Assembly: GCA_038874355.1 (NCBI GenBank)
Contig: JAVZCO010000001.1
Coordinates: 498,159 to 562,158 of the forward strand
Source of the DNA: Candidatus Pacearchaeota archaeon
GTDB taxonomy: Archaea > Nanobdellota > Nanobdellia > Pacearchaeales > GW2011-AR1
Direction of reading: 5' to 3'
DNA length: 64,000 nucleotides
The position numbers were made by a program, and so were the translations under genes. Shown here piece by piece: positions 8,127-16,649 of this stretch (the first letter of the stretch is position 1; each line of letters opens with the position of its first letter). The notes beneath the pieces were generated by a model. It was not told the origin of the DNA. It searched no databases and worked only from the letters and a program-made list of their open reading frames with translations.

Positions 8127-8589
8127 AAAAGGACAAATAGGAGATTGGGAAGAAATAATCAAATTTATATTAGTTTTTCCCATTTTATTAGTTTTATTAG
8201 GAGCAATTTTAGGAGTTATCTCACAAATAGGCAAACAAAATTGCCCTGCTTGTGATTGTTCTCAATATCAAAATACCATAAATAATTTGTCTGAGCAATT
8301 AGAAATTTGTAATAATCAAACTGTAGAAGTTCCTGTAGAAAAGATTTTAGAAGTCGAAAAACCAATTTACAAAGATTCACCCATTTCTATAACTTTGGTA
8401 TCTATATCTTTCATATTATCAATATTCTTAACTATAAAACTTTTCAAAATTAAAGTAAAACTTCCTAAAGAAATAGAAGAAAAAATAAAACATTATGATA
8501 AATGGATAATCAGATTCAAATGGCTTTCTTTAATTGTAAGTATCTTAATATTACTTAAACTGATAATAATCTTATGGAGTTTGTTATAA
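8116..8589 (+). CDS. Membrane protein with Cys motif, between RM methylase and S genes
   Basis: 157 residues: an N-terminal helix (about 16-38), a non-membrane segment of about 55 residues holding CPACDC and a coil-like stretch (NTINNLSEQLEI), then two more hydrophobic segments (about 92-112 and 135-156) separated by a basic cytoplasmic loop. It starts inside the preceding small membrane gene and ends one base before hsdS, so all are translated as one operon. The CPxCxC group could bind metal or form disulfides. No family recognised; its placement suggests membrane attachment or sensing for the RM complex (inference). Confidence 0.7.
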   Translation: MKNKKGQIGDWEEIIKFILVFPILLVLLGAILGVISQIGKQNCPACDCSQYQNTINNLSEQLEICNNQTVEVPVEKILEVEKPIYKDSPISITLVSISFILSIFLTIKLFKIKVKLPKEIEEKIKHYDKWIIRFKWLSLIVSILILLKLIIILWSLL

Positions 8590-8590
8590 G

Positions 8591-9949
8591 ATGGAATGCT
8601 TTACAGTAATGAGCAATGAAATCGAGGGAAGATTGGACCCTTTTTATTATAAGCCGGAGTTTAGAGAACTAAAAAGAATTTTGTTATCTAAAAAAATAGA
8701 AAAATTAGGTGATATTGCAAGTTTTCAATATGGACTTAATGAAACTGCTAAAGAGAAAGGAGATATTTTCTATATTCGAATAACTGATATTGATGAAGAA
8801 GGTTTACTAAAAAAAGACGAAATTGCATATTTAAATTATAAACCAGAATATTCGAATTATAAATTAACTAAAGGAGACATTTTAATAGCAAGAATTGGTG
8901 CTACATTTGGCAAATCTTTTTATTTTAACGAAAATTTGGAAGCCGTTTTTGCGGGATATCTCATTAGAATTAAATTAAAAGATAAAAAAGTAAATCCAAA
9001 ATTTTTATTTTATTTTTTTCAAACAAAATATTTCAAAAATCAAGCTAAGATGTTAGTTAAAGGAGGAGCACAGCCACAATTTAATGCAAATACCATAAAA
9101 GATTTATTGATTCCAATTTTATCATTAGAAACTCAAAACCGTATCGTTGCTTTAATGGACAAAGCTTATCAATCTAAAAAATCCAAGGAAGCGGAAGCCC
9201 AAAAACTTCTTGATTCAATCAATGATTATGTTCTTGATGAGCTTGGTATAAAGATGCCTGAATTAAAGGATAAAATGGTTTATGTTGTGAATAGTGATGA
9301 TGTAAAAGGCAAAAGGATAGATGCTTATTATTATCAGCCAAAGTTTGAGGAAGTTGAGAAAGCGATAAAGAGGGGGAAGTATGAGGTTAGAGAATTGAAA
9401 GAGTTTATTACAAAAATACATTATGGCGCATCTGTAAAAAATGAATATGTTAATGAAGGCATTCCATTATTAAGAATAATGAATTTGAAACCTAATAAAT
9501 TTGATTTAAAAGATATTGTCAAACTTCCAGAAACAATGAAAAAAGATTTAGGAAATGCGTTTGTAAAAGAAGGTGACTTGTTGATTTCAAGAAGTGGAAC
9601 TGTTGGTATGGTTTCAGTTGTGCCAAAAGAAGCAGAAGGTTTTGCTTTTGGCTCATTTATGATTAAGTTTTGCTTAAATGATAAAATAAATAAAAATTAT
9701 ATTTCTGCATGGCTCAATACAAAATTACAAAAACTACTTACCGAAAGAGAAAAAATAGGAGCAATTCAAGGAAACATTACTATTGAAACTATTGAGAATT
9801 TCAAAATCCCCCTCCCACCTCTTTCTATTCAGAACAAAATCGCTGATGAAGTAAAAAGAAGAATTCAGAAAGCAGAACAATTACAGAAAGAAGCTAAAGA
9901 AGAATTAGAAAAAGCAAAGCAGGAAGTTGAAAAGATTATTTTAGGTTAG
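8591..9949 (+). CDS. hsdS: Type I-style DNA specificity subunit (HsdS)
   Basis: 452 residues built of two similar halves. Each has a target recognition domain followed by a conserved helical spacer. The halves begin with related blocks (LDPFYYKPEF near residue 15 and IDAYYYQPKF near 235) and contain the TRD marks KGDILIARIGATFGK and EGDLLISRSGTVG, and PLPPLSIQNKIADEV before the second coil. HsdS confers sequence specificity on the methylase and, here, probably on the fused nuclease domain. It is the last gene of the operon. The tail (QLQKEAKEELEKAKQEVEK) is a coiled coil. Confidence 0.93.
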   Translation: MECFTVMSNEIEGRLDPFYYKPEFRELKRILLSKKIEKLGDIASFQYGLNETAKEKGDIFYIRITDIDEEGLLKKDEIAYLNYKPEYSNYKLTKGDILIARIGATFGKSFYFNENLEAVFAGYLIRIKLKDKKVNPKFLFYFFQTKYFKNQAKMLVKGGAQPQFNANTIKDLLIPILSLETQNRIVALMDKAYQSKKSKEAEAQKLLDSINDYVLDELGIKMPELKDKMVYVVNSDDVKGKRIDAYYYQPKFEEVEKAIKRGKYEVRELKEFITKIHYGASVKNEYVNEGIPLLRIMNLKPNKFDLKDIVKLPETMKKDLGNAFVKEGDLLISRSGTVGMVSVVPKEAEGFAFGSFMIKFCLNDKINKNYISAWLNTKLQKLLTEREKIGAIQGNITIETIENFKIPLPPLSIQNKIADEVKRRIQKAEQLQKEAKEELEKAKQEVEKIILG

Positions 9950-10080
9950 GTTTTCTTTCGTCCCCCCTTCTTTGTTTTTCATTCTCATTAAAATTGTCTC
10001 CTTTTTATTCGTGCCACTAAAATTTAATTTCACTTAACATATGCAATTATTCGCAAGATTTTCCATCTTAATCGTTGTTA

Positions 10081-10134
10081 CACGCCATAAACAAAGTGAA
10101 AGCCCGCGGGGCGTGGCAAATTACGAAGTAATTT
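10081..10134. other. Cluster of hairpins in 254-base gap after hsdS
   Basis: The gap 9950-10203 has no convincing ORF. It holds nested inverted repeats: CACGCC (10081) with GGCGTG (10110), GCCC-GCG-GGGC (10102-10112) and a perfect 7-bp stem AAATTAC-GAA-GTAATTT (10118-10134). The stretch is clearly less AT-rich than core DNA. It may be a transcription end region, a structured RNA or an insertion scar; the sequence does not decide. Confidence 0.4.
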
Positions 10135-10203
10135 TGAGTTCATAGTTCGGTCTAAGGCCTACCCCCTCTAAATTATTTTTAGTTTTGTATTTTTTAACCC
10201 TTT

Positions 10204-10884
10204 CTATTCCTCGCTCATCAGCTCACACCACTCGCAAATCTCGCCTTGTTCGTCTTTGTGTTTTAACGGGCATTTTCCGTTTAATAATCTAATTGCCTTT
10301 TCCCATGTTTTTTTAGCATTATCAATATCAACTTTCATCTTGACTAATTGAGTATCAAATATTACTTCTCCTGTTTCTGCAACTTCTTTTGGAACATAAA
10401 ATAACAAAAAAGCAAAATCTTCTGTTTCATAACCGATTTCTCTTAAAAGAAAATTGTAAATATCTATCTGCAATTGATAATGTTTTGCTGTTTCATCTTT
10501 TAATGGAAATCCTCTTGTCTTATAGTCAAGAACAATTATTTTGTTATTTTTCTTATTAACAAGTAAATTATCAATTCCTCCATGTAATATATTTCCATCT
10601 TCATCTTCTATCCATAATCCTTTGCGAGAATTTCTCCATTCTCTCAATAAATCTTCATCATCAAATAATTTATAATTACAACATTCTTTTTCTCTTTTTA
10701 ATTCAGGAGGCAATATTCCTTTTTCCATGAACTTGTCAAAATGTATTTTTAATATAGAATCCATGCCTGATGGAAGAGAGGAAAAAATTGCCAATGGCCT
10801 TTGCTTTCCATGAAAATGAAGCCAGAAGCATCTAGGACATTCTTGCATTAAGTTCAAAACAGATGGTGATAATTTGAATGGCAT
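10204..10884 (-). CDS. Cas4/RecB-like PD-(D/E)XK nuclease
   Basis: 226 residues with the RecB/Cas4 nuclease pattern: GGID with D105, VLDYKTRG with D120 and K122, and the following QxxxY motif (Q139, Y143). Cysteines C16 and C19 near the N-terminus, together with a C-terminal group (KCPLKH, EICEWCEL), fit the split four-cysteine Fe-S cluster site of Cas4/AddB-type enzymes. No cas1/cas2 or CRISPR repeats are visible. It lies between the RM operon and tRNA-Glu and reads toward the RM genes, so it may belong to the same defence island or act in DNA repair. Confidence 0.85.
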   Translation of the reverse strand: MPFKLSPSVLNLMQECPRCFWLHFHGKQRPLAIFSSLPSGMDSILKIHFDKFMEKGILPPELKREKECCNYKLFDDEDLLREWRNSRKGLWIEDEDGNILHGGIDNLLVNKKNNKIIVLDYKTRGFPLKDETAKHYQLQIDIYNFLLREIGYETEDFAFLLFYVPKEVAETGEVIFDTQLVKMKVDIDNAKKTWEKAIRLLNGKCPLKHKDEQGEICEWCELMSEE

Positions 10885-10910
10885 AGTTTTATTATTTATT
10901 ATTAGAATTA

Positions 10911-10983
10911 TGCCCCCTCCGGGATTCGAACCCGGGTCAGAGCCTCGAAAGGGCTCTATCCTTGGCCTCTAGACGAAAGGGGC
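10911..10983 (-). tRNA. tRNA-Glu (UUC)
   Basis: A minus-strand cloverleaf of 73 bases. The acceptor stem is GCCCCTT/AGGGGGC (one G-T pair) with discriminator A. The anticodon stem GAGCC/GGCTC holds loop CTTTCGA, anticodon TTC, and the T arm is CCGGG-TTCGAAT-CCCGG. No CCA is encoded. Its 3' end faces the nuclease/RM island, the usual orientation for tRNA-targeted integration, but I found no repeat of the tRNA 3' end at the left side of that island. Confidence 0.96.
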
Positions 10984-11028
10984 ATAAAAAGAATAGAAAA
11001 ATTTTATTTTTAAATTTATCTTAAATGA

Positions 11029-11808
11029 TTAATTAAATAAATTTTTATAAACTTTTATCATTTTTATGCTGTCTTCAAAAGGTAAAGGAGATTCATTTAT
11101 TATTGTTATATTTTTATGTTTTGGCAAATTTTTTAATAATTCTTTTATTCCATTTTCTTGTGTTATTTTATGGTTTTTTTCTCCTTTTTCTCCATATTCA
11201 ATTCCAGAAAAATGACAATGCCATTCTTTTTGTGGGAACAATTCTTCTATTCTTTTATAATCTATTTTTTTGTCTCTTGCAAGAATATGAGCAAAATCCA
11301 AGCAAAAAGAACATTTTGTTTCTTTAACTAATAATGATATTTCTTCTAATGAACCAAAAACATTTATTTTTCCTGTGGTTTCTGGTGCTAATTTTATTTT
11401 ATATTTATTTTTTTCTATGATGTTTTGTAATTTTATAATTTCTTTTTTTATATTCTCGTAAGTTGTTTTTTTATCATCTTTACCATAAAATCCTGGGTGA
11501 AAAACAACTAATTTTGCTCCTAAATATGATCCTATTTTACAGCATTCTAAAATTCTATTTTTGCTTTCTTCTATCTTTTTTTTATCATTACTATTAAGAT
11601 TTATCCAATAAGGAGCATGTATAGTTAATTTTATATTAAACTTTTTTGCAGCTTTTCCTATTTCAATAGCATCTTCTTCCTTTTTTATATAAACACCGTA
11701 TGTAAAAGCAATTTCACATGCTTTTATTCCTGCTTTATTATATTCTTCTAGATTAGAAATAGCTTCTTTTACACTTCCTAAACCTGCTGGACCGAATCTT
11801 ATTTCCAT
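11029..11808 (-). CDS. nfo: Endonuclease IV-like AP endonuclease (TIM barrel)
   Basis: A 259-residue xylose-isomerase-like TIM barrel of the AP endonuclease 2 family, which cleaves DNA at abasic sites using a trinuclear zinc centre. The expected metal ligands appear in order: IHAPYW, VFHPGF, APETTG, CLDFAHIL, CHFSG and a late NESP. The length is slightly below E. coli Nfo (about 285). It ends the cluster of minus-strand genes behind the cysteine desulfurase, 11 bases downstream of it. Base-excision repair is the most likely role; sugar isomerase homologues share the fold, but the ligand set favours Nfo. Confidence 0.85.
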   Translation of the reverse strand: MEIRFGPAGLGSVKEAISNLEEYNKAGIKACEIAFTYGVYIKKEEDAIEIGKAAKKFNIKLTIHAPYWINLNSNDKKKIEESKNRILECCKIGSYLGAKLVVFHPGFYGKDDKKTTYENIKKEIIKLQNIIEKNKYKIKLAPETTGKINVFGSLEEISLLVKETKCSFCLDFAHILARDKKIDYKRIEELFPQKEWHCHFSGIEYGEKGEKNHKITQENGIKELLKNLPKHKNITIINESPLPFEDSIKMIKVYKNLFN

Positions 11809-11819
11809 TTATTCTTCTT

Positions 11820-12992
11820 TTATTTTTTTTCTATAAATTTTGTTAAAGGAGATATTTTTCTTAAACTTCTTATTACTTTTTCTAGAATTTTTAATGTATA
11901 ATCAATTTCTTCTTTTTTTGTGTATTTGCTTATACTAAATCGAATAGCACTAGCAATTTCTTCTTCGCTGCAGTTTATTGCTTTTAAAACATGGCTTGGT
12001 TTAAGAGTATTAGAAGAACAAGCAGAGCCTGTAGAAACATAAATATTGTAAAGATTTAAAGAACTTACAATACTTTCTCCTTCAACACCTAAAAAAGATA
12101 TGTTTATGTTATTACATAATCTATTTTTTCCTCTAGGCCCATTTAATTTTGTATTAGGAATATTTTTTTCTATTTGTTCAATAAAATAATCTCTCAATTT
12201 TGACATTCTTTCTATGTCTTTTTTTGTTATGATTTGTGATGCTTTTGCAAAACCAACTATAGAAGCAATATTTTCTGTGCTACTTCTTAAATTTTTTTCT
12301 TGACCTCCTCCATGAAGAAGAGGTGTAATTCTAATTCCATCTTTTACATATAAAGCACCTACTCCTTTAGGTCCATGAATTTTATGAGAATTTAAAGTAA
12401 CTAAATCAAGGTTTTGTTTTTTAACATCAATTAAAACTTTAGTATAACTTTGGCATGCATCTGTATGAAAAAAAATATTATATTTTTTACATATTTTTCC
12501 TAACTCTTCTATATTTTGTATTGTTCCTATTTCATTATTTCCGTGAATACATGAAAATAATAAAGTTTCTTTTGTTATTGCTTTTTCTAAGTCTAATGGA
12601 TTAACAAAACCTTCTTTATCTACATCTAAATAACTAATATTATAATTAAAATTTTCTTCTAACCATTTACAAACATTTAAAATAGATGAATGTTCTATTT
12701 TCGTTGTTATTATGTGTTTTTTATCAGGATAAGAAAAAGCTAATCCTTTTATTGCAAAATTATTTGATTCTGTTCCGCCAGAAGTAAAAATTATTTCAGA
12801 AGATTTTGCGTTTATGGATTTTGCTATAATTTCTCTTGCATCTTCTAAAGTTTTTTTTACTTCTTCTCCTTTTTTGTGTAAAGAAGAAGCATTTCCATAT
12901 TTTTCTTTTAAATAAGGTATCATTTCTTCTAAAACTTCTTTTGCTACTTTAGTAGTTGCGGCATTATCTAAATAAATTTCTTTTTTTGACAT
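11820..12992 (-). CDS. iscS: Cysteine desulfurase (IscS/NifS type)
   Basis: A 390-residue PLP enzyme that removes sulfur from cysteine for Fe-S clusters and tRNA thiolation. Visible are YLDNAATT at the start, SGGTESNN (phosphate site), H101 in EHSSI, TDACQ, the PLP lysine K204 in SHKIHGPKG and the catalytic loop STGSACSS with C325. The short active-site loop fits group I desulfurases. The start is supported by a short leader with AAAAAGAGG before the ATG. No IscU scaffold gene is adjacent; a ferredoxin and a small Cys-containing gene lie just upstream on the same strand. Confidence 0.96.
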   Translation of the reverse strand: MSKKEIYLDNAATTKVAKEVLEEMIPYLKEKYGNASSLHKKGEEVKKTLEDAREIIAKSINAKSSEIIFTSGGTESNNFAIKGLAFSYPDKKHIITTKIEHSSILNVCKWLEENFNYNISYLDVDKEGFVNPLDLEKAITKETLLFSCIHGNNEIGTIQNIEELGKICKKYNIFFHTDACQSYTKVLIDVKKQNLDLVTLNSHKIHGPKGVGALYVKDGIRITPLLHGGGQEKNLRSSTENIASIVGFAKASQIITKKDIERMSKLRDYFIEQIEKNIPNTKLNGPRGKNRLCNNINISFLGVEGESIVSSLNLYNIYVSTGSACSSNTLKPSHVLKAINCSEEEIASAIRFSISKYTKKEEIDYTLKILEKVIRSLRKISPLTKFIEKK

Positions 12993-13022
12993 TTTCCTCT
13001 TTTTTATTTTTTAAAGATAAAT

Positions 13023-13343
13023 TTATTTTTTTCTATCTCCATAAAATCTTATAACCACACATTTTCCTTGATTTAATTTTTTAATAGCATTTTCAGTTGT
13101 ATCTTTAATATCACTAACTACAACATAATATTTTGCCTTTTTTCTAAAATCCTTGCAATATTTTAATCCCATAAAACAACAATGTTCAAAACTTGTACCT
13201 GCTCCACCACCTAAAAACTTATATTTATTCTCCTCTGCTTCTTTGAGAGTAATTCTTTTTAAATGAGCAAATGTTTTTGATAAGTCTTCTTCTCTTGCAA
13301 TTCCTATTCCAACACCTTTTAATTTTAATTTTTTCTTTTTCAT
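13023..13343 (-). CDS. Hypothetical Cys-containing protein next to cysteine desulfurase
   Basis: 106 residues, very basic at the N-terminus, with a central glycine-rich stretch (KFLGGGAGTSFEHCC) and a nearby third cysteine (GLKYC), then an alpha/beta-like C-terminus (YYVVVSDIKD, KCVVIRFYGD). No known motif is satisfied with confidence. It lies between ferredoxin and cysteine desulfurase on one strand, so a link with sulfur or Fe-S handling is plausible but not shown. Confidence 0.6.
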   Translation of the reverse strand: MKKKKLKLKGVGIGIAREEDLSKTFAHLKRITLKEAEENKYKFLGGGAGTSFEHCCFMGLKYCKDFRKKAKYYVVVSDIKDTTENAIKKLNQGKCVVIRFYGDRKK

Positions 13344-13392
13344 TTTTATCTTTTTAATAAACTTATTTCAATTATTATGAAAGCTGAATTTT

Positions 13393-13575
13393 CTATTTTT
13401 CTATTCTTATTGCTTGAACAGGACAAGAATTTGCTGCTTCTTCTTCGCAAGTTATTTTTTTTGGTTGTTTTTTTATTGTGCTTTTTCCATTTTTTATTTT
13501 AAAAGTTATTGGGCATATTGCTTCACAGGCACCACATCCAATACATTTTTTAGAATCTATTTTTATTGTTACCAT
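13393..13575 (-). CDS. Single-cluster [4Fe-4S] ferredoxin
   Basis: A 60-residue electron carrier. C11, C14 and C17 (CIGCGAC) with C51 (SCPVQAI) supply the four ligands of one [4Fe-4S] cluster. C21 and C43 occupy the positions where single-cluster ferredoxins of thermophiles and archaea often form a disulfide. The partner enzymes are not evident here; radical SAM enzymes at 32-41 kb would need such a reductant. Confidence 0.94.
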   Translation of the reverse strand: MVTIKIDSKKCIGCGACEAICPITFKIKNGKSTIKKQPKKITCEEEAANSCPVQAIRIEK

Positions 13576-13676
13576 AATTTTATTAATTTTTTTATATTTT
13601 TAAATTATTCTAAAATTTTTATATTAAAAAGCAGTAGAATGGAAAAATTTATAAATTAAAAATTTATCTTTTGATT

Positions 13677-14231
13677 ATGCTATGGATATTTTGGGTTTTA
13701 ATTGTATTAGTTGTTTTAGTAATAATCATGTTTATTTCTTATTATAATAGATTTGCTATACTTGTTAACAGAATAGAAAACTCTGCTGCTCAAATAGATG
13801 TGCAGCTTAAAAAAAGAGCAGATTTAGTACCTAATCTTATAGAAACTGTGAAAGGATATGCAAAACATGAAAAAGAAGTTATTTCAGAAGTAACAAATGC
13901 TAGAAAAGCTTTGCTTTCTGCAAAATCTTTAAACGACAAAGTAAAAGCAGGAAATCAATTACAAGAAGCATTAAAAAGCATTATTGCAATAGGAGAACAA
14001 TACCCTCAATTAAGAGCAAGTGAGAATTTTAAATCACTACAAGAAGAGCTTTCAAGTATAGAAAACAAAATAGCATATGCAAGACAATTTTATAATGATT
14101 CTATTTTAGAATATGACAACTTAAGAAGCACTTTTCCTGGAAATTTCTTTGCTAATCTATATGGAAGAAAAGAACTTCCTTATTTAAAAATAGAGGAAGA
14201 AGAAAGAAAACCTGTTAAGGTTAAATTTTAA
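13677..14231 (+). CDS. lemA: LemA family protein
   Basis: 184 residues: one N-terminal membrane helix (about 1-22) with a short outside end, then a long helical cytoplasmic or periplasmic-type domain with the family core NRFAILVNRIENSAAQIDVQLKKR broken here across residues 24-47, the RADLVPNLIETVKGYA block, and a C-terminal helix ending FNDSILEYDN-like. The ATG at 13677 is preferred over an upstream TTG because the TATA box (TTTATAAATT, about 13648) is 25-30 bases away. LemA proteins often occur with M48 proteases; htpX lies 2.4 kb downstream on the same strand. Confidence 0.93.
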   Translation: MLWIFWVLIVLVVLVIIMFISYYNRFAILVNRIENSAAQIDVQLKKRADLVPNLIETVKGYAKHEKEVISEVTNARKALLSAKSLNDKVKAGNQLQEALKSIIAIGEQYPQLRASENFKSLQEELSSIENKIAYARQFYNDSILEYDNLRSTFPGNFFANLYGRKELPYLKIEEEERKPVKVKF

Positions 14232-14442
14232 AAGAAATATTCTTTTTTTATAAATACACTAAATCCAAATAATTTATTATTTATCATTAAATAATTGTTG
14301 AATAAATATTATTTTATTATAAATTTCTTAATTATCAAAAACAAAATGTCTTTTATTCCAAGTTTTGATTAAGAATATTTTTTATTGTTACATCTAAAAT
14401 TAAAATAATTTTATTATATTTAAACTATTTTATTTCAATTAT

Positions 14443-14781
14443 TTAACTCAAATATTTTATTCCGTTTTTATAACCCATACACTCCCAAAAGGATTTTTCT
14501 TGATTAACTGGTATAACTCCTTTATTTATTCCTAACAATCTAGCAAAATCTTCTACAATAGAAACAAGTTTTTTTCCATGACCTTTTTTTCTATATTTTT
14601 TATCTATAACCAAATTAAGAATTTCATATCTATCTGCATAATAAAAATTTGCTCTTAACCACAAAGGGTTATCTTCTGATGTCTTTAATTGTAAAGCATA
14701 TTGATTTAGAAGTTTTATACTTATATTATAATCTTTTAATTTTCTTTTAATATCTTTTACTTCATTTTCTATTTTTTTCAT
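14443..14781 (-). CDS. GNAT-family acetyltransferase (short)
   Basis: 112 residues with the GNAT acetyl-CoA motif A, NLVIDKKYRKKGHGKKLV, followed by a helix and the motif-B-like end FWECMGYKNG. The substrate is unknown. The chain is short for a GNAT (usually 140-180) and begins with a charged helix, so the N-terminal strands are minimal. The 211-base gap upstream of 14443 (14232-14442) is AT-rich without other features. Confidence 0.75.
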   Translation of the reverse strand: MKKIENEVKDIKRKLKDYNISIKLLNQYALQLKTSEDNPLWLRANFYYADRYEILNLVIDKKYRKKGHGKKLVSIVEDFARLLGINKGVIPVNQEKSFWECMGYKNGIKYLS

Positions 14782-14856
14782 TATATAGAATATTTTTAGA
14801 ATAAGTTTATAAATCTTTTTTATTTTATTATAATATAAATTTTATATAATATAAAG

Positions 14857-15387
14857 ATGGCAAAAATATTAAATTTTTTATTAGGAATAGCAATCGCTGT
14901 ATCTATATTTATATTAATTTTAGTAAGCATACAATTATTTTATCCTCAGCCGCAATATGAAGATTTTTGTGATAAAAGTGTTTTTAATAATATTATTGAT
15001 ATAGAGAGATGTAATGAAAGCATAAGTGTAAAAGAATGTAAAGAATTTTTATCTAATAAAGAATATATAGAAAAGATAGATTTATGCTATAAGGAATATG
15101 ACAAAGAAATTAAAAGATATAATAATAATTTTTTTATTATTGTAATTATTTTAGTTTTATTATTATTAACTATTTCTTACTTTTTGTTAAACTTTCTAAT
15201 TATAAGTTCTGGAATTATTGCAGCGAGTATTTTGCTTATTATTAATGCTTTTTCAAGAGGGTTTAATTATCTAAGTAATACAACCAAGTTTATTTTTTCT
15301 TTTTTATTAACAATAGTTATAATATATCTTTCTTTAAAATTAAATAAAAAATCTTCAAATAAAAAATCAAAGAAATATAAAAAGTAA
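14857..15387 (+). CDS. Hypothetical polytopic membrane protein
   Basis: 176 residues: an N-terminal hydrophobic helix (about 5-28), an extracellular-type loop of about 60 residues with four cysteines (EDFCDK, ERCNES, KECKEF, DLCYKEY) that could form two disulfides, then three to four membrane helices (about 90-160) and a lysine-rich tail. It ends five bases before the deacetylase-like gene, so both are likely co-transcribed. No family recognised. Confidence 0.65.
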   Translation: MAKILNFLLGIAIAVSIFILILVSIQLFYPQPQYEDFCDKSVFNNIIDIERCNESISVKECKEFLSNKEYIEKIDLCYKEYDKEIKRYNNNFFIIVIILVLLLLTISYFLLNFLIISSGIIAASILLIINAFSRGFNYLSNTTKFIFSFLLTIVIIYLSLKLNKKSSNKKSKKYKK

Positions 15388-15391
15388 TAAA

Positions 15392-16615
15392 ATGGTTTTT
15401 AATCTAACAAAAAAAATAAAAACGATTTTTTTCTCTTTGATTTTTATATTTATTTTTTTTCTTGCTTTTTTTTACTATAAACATTTATTTTTTAATCCAT
15501 ACTTTTTTATTCCTTTGATTATCTTTTTCTTTCTTTTAATTTACATTTTTTTCTTCTATTACAGAAATATTTTATTTGGTCCGGCAGTTTTATTCGAAAA
15601 AGATAATAATATTAAAATAGGATTATGGCCTAATAATAAAAAAGTGGCTTTTGTTTTTACTATAGATGATATTAATGCTACAACAGAAATTTCTGATTTA
15701 AGGAAAATTATTAATCTTCTAGATAAGTACAATGTTAAATCAACACTTTTCATTGTTCCTTTTTATTCTAACACATATAAAATAAAAAAAGAAAGTTTGT
15801 TATCTCTTTATTTAAAAAAACAAGAAAAAAGAGGTAACGAAATAGCACAACACGGTTTAACTCATGTATCAAGAAGAAAGTCCTTATTAATAAAAAATAA
15901 TTTTAAAGAATTTTTAGATTATCCATATTCACAACAAAGAAAGAAAATAATATTGGGATTAGATATTTTAAATAATGCTAATTTTAAAATAGATGGTTTT
16001 AGAGCTCCTGCTTTTGGTATTGATAAAAAAACTCTTAAAATTTTAGACGAAGAAAAATTTTTATATGATTCTAGCATTAGAATATCTCCTTGGATATTAA
16101 TGAATAATAAAAGAGTAGCAGAATCTTTGTTTTATCCTTTTCATATTAATGAATTATCTTTACTTGAAATTATTACTAATGGAGATTTTTTTTGGGAAAC
16201 AAAAGTTCCTGTATTTGAAAGAAATAGATACAAGATATTGGTAAAAAGATTTAATGAATATTATGATAAAGAAGGGGCTTTTATACTTTTAAGCCATATT
16301 CAAAAAATAATGAAAGAAAAAAATTTTAATTTGCTTGAAAAATTTTTACAATATCAGAAAGATAAAGAGGTTTGGAGAACAACATTAAGAGAAATAGCTA
16401 TGTGGTGGTTAATAAGAGAGGATATTTATGCAGAAACTTCTATAAAAAACAAAACTTTAAAAATAAAATTAGAAACTTCTTTTGATAAAGAAAAAATTAA
16501 AGGTTTAACAATAGATATTTTAAATAACAATGTGGAAGAATATGAAATATATCTTAATAATGCTTTGATAAAAAAAGGAAGTGTAGATTTAAATAATAGA
16601 AAAATTATAATATGA
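15392..16615 (+). CDS. Membrane-anchored polysaccharide deacetylase-like protein
   Basis: 407 residues. Two hydrophobic segments at the N-terminus (about 10-30 and 35-56) anchor a NodB-like TIM-barrel domain (about 75-310). Motifs: FTIDDI with D92/D93 (metal and base), EIAQHGLTH with H154 and H158 (metal), and FRAPAFG. These enzymes remove acetyl groups from sugars in envelope polymers. The last 80 residues look like a beta-sandwich (IYAETSIKN...LNNRKIII). It lies in a unit with the preceding membrane protein and htpX, so an envelope role is likely. Confidence 0.82.
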   Translation: MVFNLTKKIKTIFFSLIFIFIFFLAFFYYKHLFFNPYFFIPLIIFFFLLIYIFFFYYRNILFGPAVLFEKDNNIKIGLWPNNKKVAFVFTIDDINATTEISDLRKIINLLDKYNVKSTLFIVPFYSNTYKIKKESLLSLYLKKQEKRGNEIAQHGLTHVSRRKSLLIKNNFKEFLDYPYSQQRKKIILGLDILNNANFKIDGFRAPAFGIDKKTLKILDEEKFLYDSSIRISPWILMNNKRVAESLFYPFHINELSLLEIITNGDFFWETKVPVFERNRYKILVKRFNEYYDKEGAFILLSHIQKIMKEKNFNLLEKFLQYQKDKEVWRTTLREIAMWWLIREDIYAETSIKNKTLKIKLETSFDKEKIKGLTIDILNNNVEEYEIYLNNALIKKGSVDLNNRKIII

Positions 16616-16649
16616 TTAAATTTAAAAATTTATAATTTTTATTTTTAAA

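Noticed and set aside
10204-10884. Cas4 as part of a CRISPR adaptation module
   Set aside because: No cas1, cas2 or repeat array nearby; kept as Cas4/RecB-like nuclease only.
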